Positions 24,487-36,930 of a stretch of DNA of 64,000 nucleotides are shown here, one piece after another. Source of the stretch: Caldilinea sp. CFX5. GTDB lineage: Bacteria; Chloroflexota; Anaerolineae; Caldilineales; Caldilineaceae. Every line of letters begins with the position of its first letter. Position 1 is the stretch's first letter. Where the stretch lies: assembly GCA_021405325.1 (NCBI GenBank), contig QWII01000010.1:145710-209709 (forward strand), read 5' to 3'. Below the pieces are notes generated by a model. That model had not been told where the DNA came from and searched no databases. It was given only the letters and a program-made list of their open reading frames with translations. The position numbers were made by a program, and so were the translations under genes.

Positions 24487-26433
24487 ATGTCCACCGAACG
24501 CTTTGAATGGTTGGAAATCCCCGAAGAGCCGACTAAACGCAAAAAGAAGGCCGATGCCGCGCCTGAAATGATCATGGGCAAGCGCTGCCCGCAGTGCAAC
24601 TGGCTCGACGAGGAGACGACCACCGTCTGTTTCCGCTGTGGTTATCGCTACAACGTCGATCAGAATCTGGTCAGCCAGATCGCGACGTTGGGCGTGACCC
24701 TGCCCCCGCGCGTCATCGAGACGCCGCAGAACCTGGACAACTTCTTCCGCACCCACGGACGCATCCGCCCGCCGGAGCCGCTGCCCATCTATCGGCTGCG
24801 GTTGCAAGCGGAGTTGCTGCGCCTGAGTCGGGGCTTTGACGAGTTGATCTGTCTGGATGAGATCGCCGTCGAGCATTATGAACACCAGATCGACACGGCG
24901 CTCAAGGCGTTGCGCGACATGCGCGGGCGCGCGCTGCTGGCCGACGAGGTGGGGCTGGGCAAGACAATTGAGGCCGGCATCATCATGAAAGAGTTGATCC
25001 TGCGCGGCCTGGTGCGCTCGGTCATGGTCTTGACGCCGGCCTCGTTGACCGAACAGTGGCGCGAGGAGTTGGAAAACAAATTCCACGAAGCGTTCCAGGT
25101 GATGGAGACGCCGGCACAGTGGCAAGAGGTGGCGACCGCCGAGCAGGGCCGCTGGATCGTCAGCCTGGATCGCGCCAAGCTTAAGCACCAGAGCGACGCC
25201 ATCCTGGCCCGCGAATATGACCTGCTGGTGATCGACGAGGCGCACAAGCTCAAGAATCGCACAACGCTGGCTTGGCAATTTGTCAACCAGGTGCGCAAAC
25301 GCTATGTGCTGCTGTTGACAGCGACGCCGGTGCAGAATGACTTGATGGAACTCTACAGCCTGATCACCATCCTGGCGCCGGGGCAGTTGGGGACAGTGCG
25401 CGCCTTCCGGCGGCACTTTTTGGAACAGGCCGATAGTCGCCAGCCCAAGAATACCCGTTCGTTGCGACGGCTCCTCAACGATGTGATGATCCGCAACCGA
25501 CGCAGTAAGGTCGATATTCAATTTCCCAAGCGCCAGGCTGCCATCTACCACCTGGCGATGAGCGAGCCAGAGTGGCAACTTTACGCCGATGTCACCGACT
25601 ATATCCGCCGCCGCTTCCGTGATGTGGACAGCAACAAACATCTGCGTTTGACGCTGGTGACGCTCCAACGTGAGTTGAGCAGCAGTCCGCAAGCCGTGGC
25701 GTCAACCTTGCGCAAGATGGTGCAAGATCGGGCGCATGGCGAGACGACACGGGCCGAGTTACAACGTTTCCTGACGTTGGCCGAGTCGATCCCGGTGGGG
25801 CGCAAACTCACCGCCGTTCGCGAACTCTTGCAACGCTACCCTGGCAAGTTTCTCATTTTCACCGAGTACCGGCAGACGCTCGATACCATTGTGCGTCAAC
25901 TGCAAAGCTGGGGCATCCAAGCGATTGGCTTTCATGGCGGCTTGAGCATTGAACAGAAAGAGGCCGCCGTTATCGCCTTCAAAGGGGAGATGCGGGTCAT
26001 GGTCAGCACCGAGAGCGGGGCGGAGGGGCGCAATTTGCAATTCTGCCACCAGTTGATCAACTATGATCTGCCCTGGAATCCCATGCGTGTTGAACAGCGC
26101 ATTGGTCGCCTCCACCGCTTGGGCCAAGAGAAAGATGTCAGGATCTTCAACCTGAGTTGCAATGAGACGATCGAGGCCCATGTCATCGAGTTGCTGGCGC
26201 GTAAAATCCGCATGTTTGAGCTGGTCATTGGCGAACTGGATCTGATCCTGGGCAATCTGGAGGGCAATAAATCTTTCGAGGATCTACTACGCGAAGCCTG
26301 GGAAGCGGCCAGCGATAGTGATGATCTCAACGAACGGATTGCGGCGCTGGGTGATGTACTCGTGCGGGCGCGGCGCACTTACGAGCAAGTGCGGGAAAGC
26401 AACCAATTGCTCGATGAGGAGCTCGATTTGTAA
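24487..26433 (+). CDS. SNF2-family (SWI/SNF-like) helicase with N-terminal zinc ribbon
   Basis: A 648-residue SF2 ATPase. N-terminal CPQCNWLDEETTTVCFRCGY (about 38-57) is a zinc ribbon. The helicase core has LLADEVGLGKTIEAG (motif I, about 155), VIDEAHKLKNR (motif II, DEAH, about 254) and LLTATPVQND (motif III). The second RecA lobe has FLIFTEYRQTLD, STESGAEGRNLQFC and RVEQRIGRLHRLGQ (motif VI). It belongs to the RapA/HepA-like bacterial branch, whose members remodel stalled RNA polymerase or act in defence systems. It is shorter than RapA and lacks its extra domains. The gene ends only 3 bp from the convergent DUF4058 gene. Confidence 0.88.
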   Translation: MSTERFEWLEIPEEPTKRKKKADAAPEMIMGKRCPQCNWLDEETTTVCFRCGYRYNVDQNLVSQIATLGVTLPPRVIETPQNLDNFFRTHGRIRPPEPLPIYRLRLQAELLRLSRGFDELICLDEIAVEHYEHQIDTALKALRDMRGRALLADEVGLGKTIEAGIIMKELILRGLVRSVMVLTPASLTEQWREELENKFHEAFQVMETPAQWQEVATAEQGRWIVSLDRAKLKHQSDAILAREYDLLVIDEAHKLKNRTTLAWQFVNQVRKRYVLLLTATPVQNDLMELYSLITILAPGQLGTVRAFRRHFLEQADSRQPKNTRSLRRLLNDVMIRNRRSKVDIQFPKRQAAIYHLAMSEPEWQLYADVTDYIRRRFRDVDSNKHLRLTLVTLQRELSSSPQAVASTLRKMVQDRAHGETTRAELQRFLTLAESIPVGRKLTAVRELLQRYPGKFLIFTEYRQTLDTIVRQLQSWGIQAIGFHGGLSIEQKEAAVIAFKGEMRVMVSTESGAEGRNLQFCHQLINYDLPWNPMRVEQRIGRLHRLGQEKDVRIFNLSCNETIEAHVIELLARKIRMFELVIGELDLILGNLEGNKSFEDLLREAWEAASDSDDLNERIAALGDVLVRARRTYEQVRESNQLLDEELDL

Positions 26434-26436
26434 CGT

Positions 26437-27261
26437 CTATCGGCGTCCTGCTTCTTGGAGGAAGGTAGCAAGCCAGGTAGCATCTTCTTCCGCCAGCGGT
26501 GGGACCGGTTCAGCACGGTAATTAGCGCGCAGATCATAGCCGGCGCGATCGTAAAGGTCATGCAGGATGGTGTTCAAGTCCAGTAACGGCCACTCATCAT
26601 CTTCCTGTAGCGGCAAGTGAAAGGCCGGGATGGGTTGACGAATCGTAAAGGGATAGAAATGCGCGCGCGGTCGCATCGGCGCCGGGCTGACAAGAATGCT
26701 GTAGTGATAGCTGCTACTGTTACGCGTCTGCACAAAGCGTTGGCCGGCGCGCAACAGATCAATTTCAACCAGATTGGTGAAGGAGTTGATCACTTCCTCC
26801 CGTTTCCGCGTATATTGCGCGCGGCCTTCGCGTGATGCCTTGTTCCACGGTGATAAAATTTCGAGGATGGTCACGACCTTCAGGCCATCATCCTCACCAT
26901 TGAGCCACATTTCCGTCGCCAAGTCACTACGACCAACTTCTTGAATGGACAGGTAGGTTTCACGAATCTGCTCTGGCATCGGCAATTCAATAACTTGGGG
27001 CTCGGTTCTGGTAGCCGGCCATTCTAAGACAGCCACTGGACGGGGTGAATATGGCTCAAGTATACCAACATCGGGTACAGCCATGAAACTGGCAGGCAGA
27101 GGGTCGTCCAGGTACGAACGTTCCTCAATAGCAACAAAATAGCGTGGCCGTAGCTTTGGTGTGAGAAAATCACGAATCGCAGCAATTAAGCTATTGTGAA
27201 CATTCGACCAAAGATTGGGCCGTTCAAGATAGGGATCCATACCGGGAAAAGGCGTTGCCAT
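26437..27261 (-). CDS. DUF4058 family protein
   Basis: A 274-residue protein opening with FPGMDPYLERPNLWSNVHN, the signature start of DUF4058, followed by PDVGILEP, VTILEILSPWNKASREGRAQY and RKREEVINSFTNLVEIDLLR. The pattern of Asp/Glu-x-Leu strands (IEI/VEIDLLR) is reminiscent of restriction-endonuclease-like folds, but the function is unknown. The family is common in cyanobacteria, planctomycetes and Chloroflexota. GGAGG lies 7 nt before the ATG. Confidence 0.85.
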   Translation of the reverse strand: MATPFPGMDPYLERPNLWSNVHNSLIAAIRDFLTPKLRPRYFVAIEERSYLDDPLPASFMAVPDVGILEPYSPRPVAVLEWPATRTEPQVIELPMPEQIRETYLSIQEVGRSDLATEMWLNGEDDGLKVVTILEILSPWNKASREGRAQYTRKREEVINSFTNLVEIDLLRAGQRFVQTRNSSSYHYSILVSPAPMRPRAHFYPFTIRQPIPAFHLPLQEDDEWPLLDLNTILHDLYDRAGYDLRANYRAEPVPPLAEEDATWLATFLQEAGRR

Positions 27262-27345
27262 CTTCTACCTCCATGCCTATAGTAATCAATTTATTTGGCA
27301 GGAATTATATCACAACTGTTACCAATCCAATCAACTCATCGACTG

Positions 27346-28437
27346 TCATTCCCTGTCATTCGCCAGGCGCGCCATCAACTGCATCATAAAGCGCAAATTG
27401 TGAATGGTCGCCAATCGCATAAAAGCCGCTTCGTTGGCGGTGTAGAGGTGATTAAGGTAGCCGCGACTATAATGTTGGCAGGTCAGGCAATCACAGTGAT
27501 CGGAGATGGGTTCTTTGGCTTTGATATATTTGTCATCGGTGATATAGAGGTAGCGAAACCAGTCGGTATGGTGAGCGACGGGGTGGGCATTGGCGCTGGT
27601 AAAGGTATAGAGTCGCCCACGCCGCGCATCGCGTGTGGGCAGGGCGGAGTCAAAGCTACCATAGCCCATGCCGGCGCAAATGGTGATGCTGGCCGGATGA
27701 CCGACGCCCAGGGCGTGCATGGGAAAGTGGGCGGGGATAAGCTCACGCGTATAGGCCAACATGTCGATCAGCAATGCTCCCTCGGCGTCAAGCGGCCAGC
27801 CGCCGTAGCCATAGCCGTCGAAACCGATGGCCAGCAACGCCTCGGCGCATTCCTGGCGCAGTGCTTTGGAACCGCCACCCTGAACCACGCCAAACAAGAG
27901 GGGCCGCTCATCGTCGGCAAACTTTTTCTGTTTGACCAACCGATCAAACTCCTGGCGACACCGTTTGGCCCAAGCAATGGTGCGGCGCACCGATTCCTGC
28001 TGCGTCTCCACCGGGTCATCAACATGGGTGCAGTCGTCGAGACACATGATAATGTCGGCGCCATAGCTCATCTGGAGTTGGACGCACTTTTCGGGCGTCA
28101 ATTGAAACTTGCGGTCGGCGCCATCGGGCTGAAAGACAATGCCGTCGTTGGTCAGCTTGCCATATTTGGCGTTCTGACGGATGAGCGAATAGGCTTGAAA
28201 GCCGCCCGAATCGGTGAGGATGGGGTGGGGCCAGCCGCACATCTCGTGGAGGCCGCCCAGCGCTTGCACGGTTGAAGAGCCGGGGTGTTGCATCAGGTGA
28301 AAGGTGTTCATCACCACCCCCTGAATACCGCAGTTGACCAGGTCAACGCTATCGACGGCGCGCACGACGCCAAGGGTGGCGTCAGGGAGGAAGGTGGGCA
28401 GCGGTAACAGTCCGTGCGGTAATACGAGATCAGCCAT
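27346..28437 (-). CDS. tgt: tRNA-guanine transglycosylase family protein
   Basis: A 363-residue TIM-barrel enzyme that exchanges guanine-34 for a queuosine precursor in tRNAs with GUN anticodons. TDSGGFQ (about 94-100) holds the base-activating Asp and FDSALPTR (about 258) the nucleophilic Asp. CDCLTCQHYSRGYLNHL (about 313-329) supplies the Cys3-His zinc site. It diverges from the E. coli type at several otherwise fixed places (for example GYGYGGWPLDAEG in place of GYAVGGLAVGE). No other queuosine genes are adjacent. The start overlaps the end of the Uma2 gene by 8 bp, implying co-transcription. Confidence 0.88.
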   Translation of the reverse strand: MADLVLPHGLLPLPTFLPDATLGVVRAVDSVDLVNCGIQGVVMNTFHLMQHPGSSTVQALGGLHEMCGWPHPILTDSGGFQAYSLIRQNAKYGKLTNDGIVFQPDGADRKFQLTPEKCVQLQMSYGADIIMCLDDCTHVDDPVETQQESVRRTIAWAKRCRQEFDRLVKQKKFADDERPLLFGVVQGGGSKALRQECAEALLAIGFDGYGYGGWPLDAEGALLIDMLAYTRELIPAHFPMHALGVGHPASITICAGMGYGSFDSALPTRDARRGRLYTFTSANAHPVAHHTDWFRYLYITDDKYIKAKEPISDHCDCLTCQHYSRGYLNHLYTANEAAFMRLATIHNLRFMMQLMARLANDRE

Positions 28438-28996
28438 GAGCGAGTGGGATCAATTCGTTGATAGGGATCATGTGATCAGGATGAGAGACCAAAGCGACGG
28501 CCTCGCTACGGTCAAAAACCATCGCCACGCGATAATCGCCCTGCACTGGGCGACGGTAGACTTCCAGACAATTTTCGGGCAAATTGACGATCCAATACTC
28601 AGGAATTTGAGCGTTGGCATAGCGCAGGCGCTTTCGTTCCCGATCATGGCGCAAGGAAGAATCAGCCACCTCGACAATCAGCACAGCGTGTGTTGGATGG
28701 GCCTCCAGGTAATCAAGCAAGGCGCCGGTGACAACCGCAATATCGGGATCGGGGGCGGAAAAATCGTCCAATACCAGCGGCATTTGGATACGCACGACAT
28801 AACCGGTCTGATAAACTGTGCGCAAGCGTTCTGCAACGAATGATAGAATCGGCGCATGACGACTGCTTTGTGGCGCTATATGAAAAATCTCTCCGTCAAT
28901 AAGTTCAACGCGGTCGCCGTCAAAGAAATCCATTTCTGCCAACGACTCAAATTCTTGATAAGTCCACCGATGCACCTGAACGGCTTCTAAGGTCAT
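28430..28996 (-). CDS. Uma2-family (DUF820) putative endonuclease
   Basis: A 188-residue PD-(D/E)XK-fold protein. FDGDRVELIDGEIFHIAP (about 25-42), PDIAVV (about 84) and LIVEVADSS (about 105-113) supply the acidic core, followed by YANAQIPEYWIVN. Uma2 proteins occur in many copies in cyanobacteria and Chloroflexota, with no firmly established function. AGGAG is 8 nt before the ATG, and it overlaps tgt by 8 bp. Confidence 0.85.
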   Translation of the reverse strand: MTLEAVQVHRWTYQEFESLAEMDFFDGDRVELIDGEIFHIAPQSSRHAPILSFVAERLRTVYQTGYVVRIQMPLVLDDFSAPDPDIAVVTGALLDYLEAHPTHAVLIVEVADSSLRHDRERKRLRYANAQIPEYWIVNLPENCLEVYRRPVQGDYRVAMVFDRSEAVALVSHPDHMIPINELIPLAHG

Positions 28997-29026
28997 GTTG
29001 TTGCTCCTAGTATGACGCCCCTACGG

Positions 29027-29515
29027 TTAATAGCGCTCCTTCAACACGCGCCGCAACTCGCGATCGCTTTCGCGCTTGGCGATAGTTTCGCGCTTGTCAT
29101 GCACCTGTTTACCACGGGCCAGACCGATTTCCACTTTGGCGCGCCCGCGCTCATTGATGTAGAGCCGCAACGGCACAATCGTCCAGTTGCGTTGGGTGGC
29201 CTGGGCGTGGAGTTTGGCGATCTCGCTTTTGTGCAGGAGCAATTTGCGCTGGCGCAGCTCTTCGTGGTTGTAGCGGTTGCCCTGTTCAAAGTGGGCAATG
29301 TGGACATTCATCAGCCACGCCTCGCCATCGCGGATCAGCACAAAGCCCTCTTGCAGGCTCACCTTGCCGGCGCGCACCGACTTGATCTCGGTGCCGGTGA
29401 GGACAACACCGGCTTCAAAGCTCTCTTCAATAAAATATTCGTGACGGGCTTTGCGGTTGGTGGCAACCGTGCGCGGCCCTTGCTTCTCGTTCTCTTTACT
29501 ACTCTGCTTTGCCAT
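29027..29515 (-). CDS. smpB: SsrA-binding protein
   Basis: A 162-residue SmpB, the tmRNA partner in ribosome rescue. Family segments: ATNRKARHEYFIEESFEAGVVL, GTEIKSVRAGKVSLQEGFV, HIAHFEQGNRYNHEELRQRKLLLHKSEI and a basic C-terminal tail (RGKQVHDKRETIAKRESDRE) that enters the ribosomal mRNA channel. No tmRNA gene was recognised next to it. Confidence 0.97.
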   Translation of the reverse strand: MAKQSSKENEKQGPRTVATNRKARHEYFIEESFEAGVVLTGTEIKSVRAGKVSLQEGFVLIRDGEAWLMNVHIAHFEQGNRYNHEELRQRKLLLHKSEIAKLHAQATQRNWTIVPLRLYINERGRAKVEIGLARGKQVHDKRETIAKRESDRELRRVLKERY

Positions 29516-29529
29516 ATCTTACCTGTCTT

Positions 29530-29684
29530 GGTAGTCCGCCGTCTAGAGTCCAGAGTCCGTAGTCCAAAGTCCGTAGTCCAGAGTCTGTGGTCCAGAGTCT
29601 AAAGCTCAAAGCCTGTCAACGATGAAGGCTAAACTGCGGACGGCAGACTACGGACTTTGGACTACGGACTCTGGACTACGGACT
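29530..29684. repeat. Stuttered hairpin (AGTCCGT/AGTCCAA 7-nt units)
   Basis: The left arm is a run of 7-nt units AGTCCAG, AGTCCGT, AGTCCAA, AGTCCGT. The right arm (from about 29635) is their reverse complement, GGACTACGGACTTTGG and so on. It lies between two minus-strand genes. The stop codon and last residues of the S41 protease (QSVVQSP) are inside the right arm. Confidence 0.8.
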
Positions 29685-30984
29685 GAATCTCTTTTTGGAG
29701 CAATTCAACGGCAGCCGTCAGTTGCGGATCAGCGCCCTTGTTGCGGTCATCTTCGGTTAATTCAATAACAACATCGGGTTCCAAGCCTGTGCCGTCAATC
29801 GTGCGGTCGTTGGGGGTGAACCAGTGGGCAATGGTCACCCGCATGATCGACCCATCGCTCAGGGTGTGAGGTAGCTGCACACTGCCTTTGCCGTAAGTCG
29901 TCACCCCTAACAAGCGGGCGCGTTTGGTATCCTGCAAGGCGCCGGCCACAATTTCGCTGGCGCTGGCGCTCCCCTCGTTGACTAACACCAGCATAGGAAT
30001 CTCCTTCGCCACCGCCTTGGTTGTGGTCTCGTAAGTCTCCAACCGGCCATCGCTAAAGCGCTCCAGAAGGACGGTGTTGTTGTCAATAAAAACATTCGCC
30101 ACCTTGACCGCCTCGCGCAAGAGGCCGCCGGTATTGCCGCGCAGGTCAAAGATCAGCGCCGCCGGTTCCCGTTTCAGGGCATCTTCCACCGCCTGCTGCA
30201 CCAATTGACCGGCATTCTGGTTAAAGGTGGTCAGCTTCACATAAGCAATGTTTTTCTCTTTGCCCAGCGTGTCGGTCGCAATGGTCGGCGTTTCAATGCG
30301 GTCGCGTATCACCTCGACATCAAAAGGGTCAACTACCCCTTCCCGCACAATGGTCAACAGAACCTTTGTCCCTTTGGGGCCGCGAATCTTGCCCACTGCT
30401 TCGTTGAGGTTGGAGCCTTTCAAACTCTCCCCATCGACCGCCATGACCAGATCGCCACGGCGCAAACCGGCTTGCCAGGCCGGTTGATTCTCAAAGGGTT
30501 CGCTGATACGCAGGGTATCCTCTTCCTCATCCCACTCGACGCGGGCGCCGATGCCTTCAAACGATCCTTGCAGCGCAGTGCGAAAGAAGTCAGCCTCTTG
30601 CGGCGTCAGAAAGGAGGTATTGGGATCACCCAGTTCGTTGACAATACCCTGAATGGCATGATAGGTCGCCGCTTGGGCTTCCGGCAGCTTACCATAAAAA
30701 TCTTGGTAGAGCAGATGGAGCGCTTCCCAAAAGGTAGCGAATTCAGGGTATAATAATTCTTGGGACTCGGAGCATTGGCTGCCGGCGGCGCGACCGCCGG
30801 TCAGAAAATTCCACCAGCCGGTGTTGGCGGCGGCAGCCTCATCCGGGGTGCGGGCCAGCCCATAGCCGACGCCAATGCCCGCAAAGAAGGTCAGGGCCAG
30901 CGCCAATAAGGCGGCCAGCAATAACGGGCGAAAGAAAAAGTTTGTCGTTGCGGGAGCAGGCGGTATTTCGTGTTCTACTTGCAT
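29662..30984 (-). CDS. S41 family carboxyl-terminal processing peptidase (CtpA-like)
   Basis: A 440-residue envelope protease. One membrane helix (about 20-45) anchors it. A PDZ domain follows (about 155-235, LRRGDLVMAVDGESLKG), then the S41 core. The catalytic Ser is in NEGSASASEIVAGAL (about 340) and the Lys in TTYGKGSVQLP (about 365). DLRGNTGGLL forms the oxyanion region. The substrate is unknown. The final residues IQSVVQSP derive from the repeat hairpin. A second S41 gene lies immediately upstream, so the pair looks like a tandem duplication. Confidence 0.92.
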   Translation of the reverse strand: MQVEHEIPPAPATTNFFFRPLLLAALLALALTFFAGIGVGYGLARTPDEAAAANTGWWNFLTGGRAAGSQCSESQELLYPEFATFWEALHLLYQDFYGKLPEAQAATYHAIQGIVNELGDPNTSFLTPQEADFFRTALQGSFEGIGARVEWDEEEDTLRISEPFENQPAWQAGLRRGDLVMAVDGESLKGSNLNEAVGKIRGPKGTKVLLTIVREGVVDPFDVEVIRDRIETPTIATDTLGKEKNIAYVKLTTFNQNAGQLVQQAVEDALKREPAALIFDLRGNTGGLLREAVKVANVFIDNNTVLLERFSDGRLETYETTTKAVAKEIPMLVLVNEGSASASEIVAGALQDTKRARLLGVTTYGKGSVQLPHTLSDGSIMRVTIAHWFTPNDRTIDGTGLEPDVVIELTEDDRNKGADPQLTAAVELLQKEIQSVVQSP

Positions 30985-31008
30985 AAGTTACTCTGTTATT
31001 TGTATATG

Positions 31009-31103
31009 GGTAGGTAGATAGGTAAATAGGTAGACAAGTAGATATCGTTGGTCAGCGGCGCTTACCTGTCTACCTGTTTACCTGTCTACTTATCTACCTA
31101 TCT
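31009..31103. repeat. Stuttered hairpin (AGGTAGAT/AGGTAAAT units)
   Basis: Arms of 8-nt units (GGTAGATA, GGTAAATA, GGTAGACA) and their complement (TACCTGTC, TACCTGTT). The stop codon of the second S41 gene (31098-31100) lies within the right arm. The same unit builds the hairpin at 60954-61044. Confidence 0.8.
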
Positions 31104-32336
31104 CCGCGCCACGGCGATCTGTTGCACGGAAGCGATGGCGGTCGGCAGCGGATCAATCGTATCTTCAACGACTAGATCGGGCAAGAGGCCAACGCCGGAA
31201 ATTTGATGATGATTGGGCGTGAACCAGAGCGCATTGGTGACAAAGAGGCTGCTCTGGTCGGCCAGTTCATGGCGCAACTGCACGCTCCCCTTGCCATAGG
31301 TCTTGGTTCCCACCAGGGTGGCGCGCTGATGATCGCGCAGGGCGCCGGCCACAATCTCGCTGGCACTGGCGGTGCCATGATCGACAACGATCACCAGCGG
31401 GGCGCCGGGTACGATCTGACCAGCCGTTGCATCAAAACGTTTTTCGGCGCCGCTGGTGTCCTCTTCAATCAAGATCACCCCCTGATCCAGCCACATATCG
31501 GCAATTTTGAGCGACGCCTCAACGGTGCCGCCGGGGTTCGTGCGCAGATCTAGAATAAAGCGGTCAGCGCCTTGGGCGACCAACTCGGTCAAGGCCCGCG
31601 CCATCTCTTCCGGGCTATGATCGGTAAACTGGGTGTGGCGAATATAGCCGATCATAGCGCCATGACCAGCAGCATCGAGCAAGCGCCATTCCATGCTGGG
31701 TGTCACCACCTCTATGCGTGTCATCGCAAAATTGAGGGTCTCAGGGGTAGGTTGTCCCGCACTTTGGCGTTGCACCACGAGAATAACTTCTGTATTGGGA
31801 TCGCCATTGACCAACCGCATCACCGCATCCACAGTCATGGTGCTGGTCAGCACAGTCTGATCCACTTGAATCAGCCGATCCCCCGCCAACACGCCGGCTT
31901 GTTGGGCCGGCAAGTCGGGTTGGGGGTGAAGGAAAAAGCCGGCCGGCGTCTGTTCGACGCTCACCCCAATCACTCCTTGACACCCACAGATCGCCGCGCC
32001 CGAATCGGCGCTTTGCGGGGGCGGTTCATAGCGGGTATAGGGGTCATTAAAGGCAGCCACCAAGCCATTGATGGCGCCATACCGGCGGGTCGTCAGATCC
32101 GGCTTGGCGCCGTAGAAATCATGATCCAAGATTGTGTTGACTTGCCAGAACACAGTCATATCCACCGGGTCGGGCGCCGGGGTAAAGGTGGACGGCTGGG
32201 CGCTCAGCGTAGACGGCTCAATCCAGCGACTCACCAGCAACGGATGGATCAGCGGGTAACTCAAAAAGCCGGCAACAAAGGCTAACCCAATGCATACCAG
32301 CAACGAAACGTACAGAAAAAAAGTTCGTAAGCCCAT
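31098..32336 (-). CDS. S41 family peptidase, divergent
   Basis: A 412-residue paralogue of the neighbouring protease. The N-terminal membrane helix is LRTFFLYVSLLVCIGLAFVAGF. The PDZ region (about 150-225, GVLAGDRLIQVDQTVL) is preceded by a Cys-containing insert GAAICGCQG. The catalytic Ser lies in DHGTASASEIVAGAL (about 325) and the Lys in TKTYGKGSVQLR (about 350). DLRTNPGGTVEAS matches the S41 glycine loop. The ATG at 32336 starts just before the membrane helix; a longer frame from 32411 is possible. Confidence 0.88.
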   Translation of the reverse strand: MGLRTFFLYVSLLVCIGLAFVAGFLSYPLIHPLLVSRWIEPSTLSAQPSTFTPAPDPVDMTVFWQVNTILDHDFYGAKPDLTTRRYGAINGLVAAFNDPYTRYEPPPQSADSGAAICGCQGVIGVSVEQTPAGFFLHPQPDLPAQQAGVLAGDRLIQVDQTVLTSTMTVDAVMRLVNGDPNTEVILVVQRQSAGQPTPETLNFAMTRIEVVTPSMEWRLLDAAGHGAMIGYIRHTQFTDHSPEEMARALTELVAQGADRFILDLRTNPGGTVEASLKIADMWLDQGVILIEEDTSGAEKRFDATAGQIVPGAPLVIVVDHGTASASEIVAGALRDHQRATLVGTKTYGKGSVQLRHELADQSSLFVTNALWFTPNHHQISGVGLLPDLVVEDTIDPLPTAIASVQQIAVARR

Positions 32337-32588
32337 ATTAAGATCCAGTACATACACCAACGCGAGCGTCCCGCCATTGTACCACAAGCATATAGCTCGC
32401 CCAAGTCGCATTGTAAATGGTTGGTTAGTTGGTTAGTCAGTCGTTAACTCGTTGGTTGGTACGCCATAAGTCCTGCCCAAAGTTAACAAATCGTTATGCT
32501 TCTGTAACAGTTCTTGTGTTATGATACAGCGAATTTCATTCGCCACAAATTTCTAGCAAATCATCAGTTCAATAAAGGCCAAAGTTGT

Positions 32589-33476
32589 ATGAAGATCTCC
32601 AAAGCTGTGATCACCGCCGCTGGTCGGCGGCAACGCACGCTACCCCTCCAAAGCTTACTTGACCGGGATGGCGTGGAAAAGTCAGTTCTCACCATTCTGA
32701 TCGAAGAGATTGTCCGCGCCGGGATCAATGATATCTGTCTGGTGGTGCGTCCCGGTGATGAACGCGCTTATGCCGATGTGGTTGGCGACTATGCCGGCGC
32801 CATCGGGGCGCGGCTGCACTTTGCGCACCAAGCCGAACCGCTGGGTCATGGTCATGCGGTCTATTGCGCCCGTTCGTTTGTCGGCCAGGAAACCTTTCTC
32901 CATCTCGTCGGCGACCATCTCTACGTCAGCCGGGGTGAGACGGCGTGCGCCCAACATCTGGTGGAAGTAGCCGCCAAGGAAGCCTGTACAGTTTCCGCCG
33001 TTCAAGCGACGCGCGAAAGTTTGCTGCCCTATTACGGCGCTGTGGGTGGGCGCCGTTTGTCGGGGCGAGCGGATCTTTACCGGGTGGAAACGGTGATCGA
33101 AAAACCGACCCCCACCGCCGCCGAACAGCATCTGATTGTCTCCGGTCTGCGCGCCGGCTATTACCTCTGCTTCTTTGGCATGCATGTGCTGACTCCCACC
33201 ATCTTTGACATTCTCGAAGAACAGATTGCCGGCTTACCCCCATCAGGCGCCCAGGAGGGCGGCGGCATTACCCTCGCCGCCGCTCTGGCCGCGTTAGCCG
33301 GCCGCGAACAATATCTGGCGCTGGAAAAACACGATTCCCGCTATGACGTCGGTGTGAAGTATGGCTTGTTAACGGCGCAACTGGCGCTGGCGCTCAGCGG
33401 GCGCGACCGGGAAGAAGTGCTGGCAAAACTACTGGCGTTGTTGGCGCAGCGCGAACTCAATGCGCCCCAGGCCTAA
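32589..33476 (+). CDS. Sugar nucleotidyltransferase (GalU/RfbA-like)
   Basis: A 295-residue NTP-transferase-fold protein. [20 protein letters not shown] at the N-terminus aligns with the nucleotide-binding loop of UTP-glucose-1-phosphate uridylyltransferases, but the usual G-x-G-T-R core reads [17 protein letters not shown] (about 103) corresponds to the metal-binding Asp segment. VIEKPTP and [13 protein letters not shown] near the end are typical of GalU. It would make a nucleotide sugar. It is followed 9 bp later by the GHMP/UDPGP fusion gene, almost certainly in the same operon. Confidence 0.8.
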   Translation: MKISKAVITAAGRRQRTLPLQSLLDRDGVEKSVLTILIEEIVRAGINDICLVVRPGDERAYADVVGDYAGAIGARLHFAHQAEPLGHGHAVYCARSFVGQETFLHLVGDHLYVSRGETACAQHLVEVAAKEACTVSAVQATRESLLPYYGAVGGRRLSGRADLYRVETVIEKPTPTAAEQHLIVSGLRAGYYLCFFGMHVLTPTIFDILEEQIAGLPPSGAQEGGGITLAAALAALAGREQYLALEKHDSRYDVGVKYGLLTAQLALALSGRDREEVLAKLLALLAQRELNAPQA

Positions 33477-33485
33477 GGAGGGGTC

Positions 33486-36842
<3,357 letters not shown>

Positions 36843-36859
36843 CCGTCTAGATATAACTT

Positions 36860-36922
36860 CCGCTCTTGGCGAGTCCGTGACTCGCCCTATGCCGGGGCGA
36901 GTCACGGACTCGCCAAGAGCGG
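36860..36922. terminator. 27-bp perfect hairpin between convergent genes
   Basis: 36860-36886 (CCGCTCTTGGCGAGTCCGTG...) pairs perfectly with 36896-36922, and each arm contains the inner palindrome GGCGAGTCCGTGACTCGCC. It lies between the fusion gene and the convergent spoVR gene, so it is a likely bidirectional terminator. Confidence 0.8.
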
Positions 36923-36930
36923 TGACAACG

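Noticed and set aside
27346..28437. A DpdA-like DNA transglycosylase instead of tRNA Tgt
   Set aside because: The Cys3-His zinc site and both catalytic Asp segments of Tgt are intact, and no dpd partner genes are nearby.
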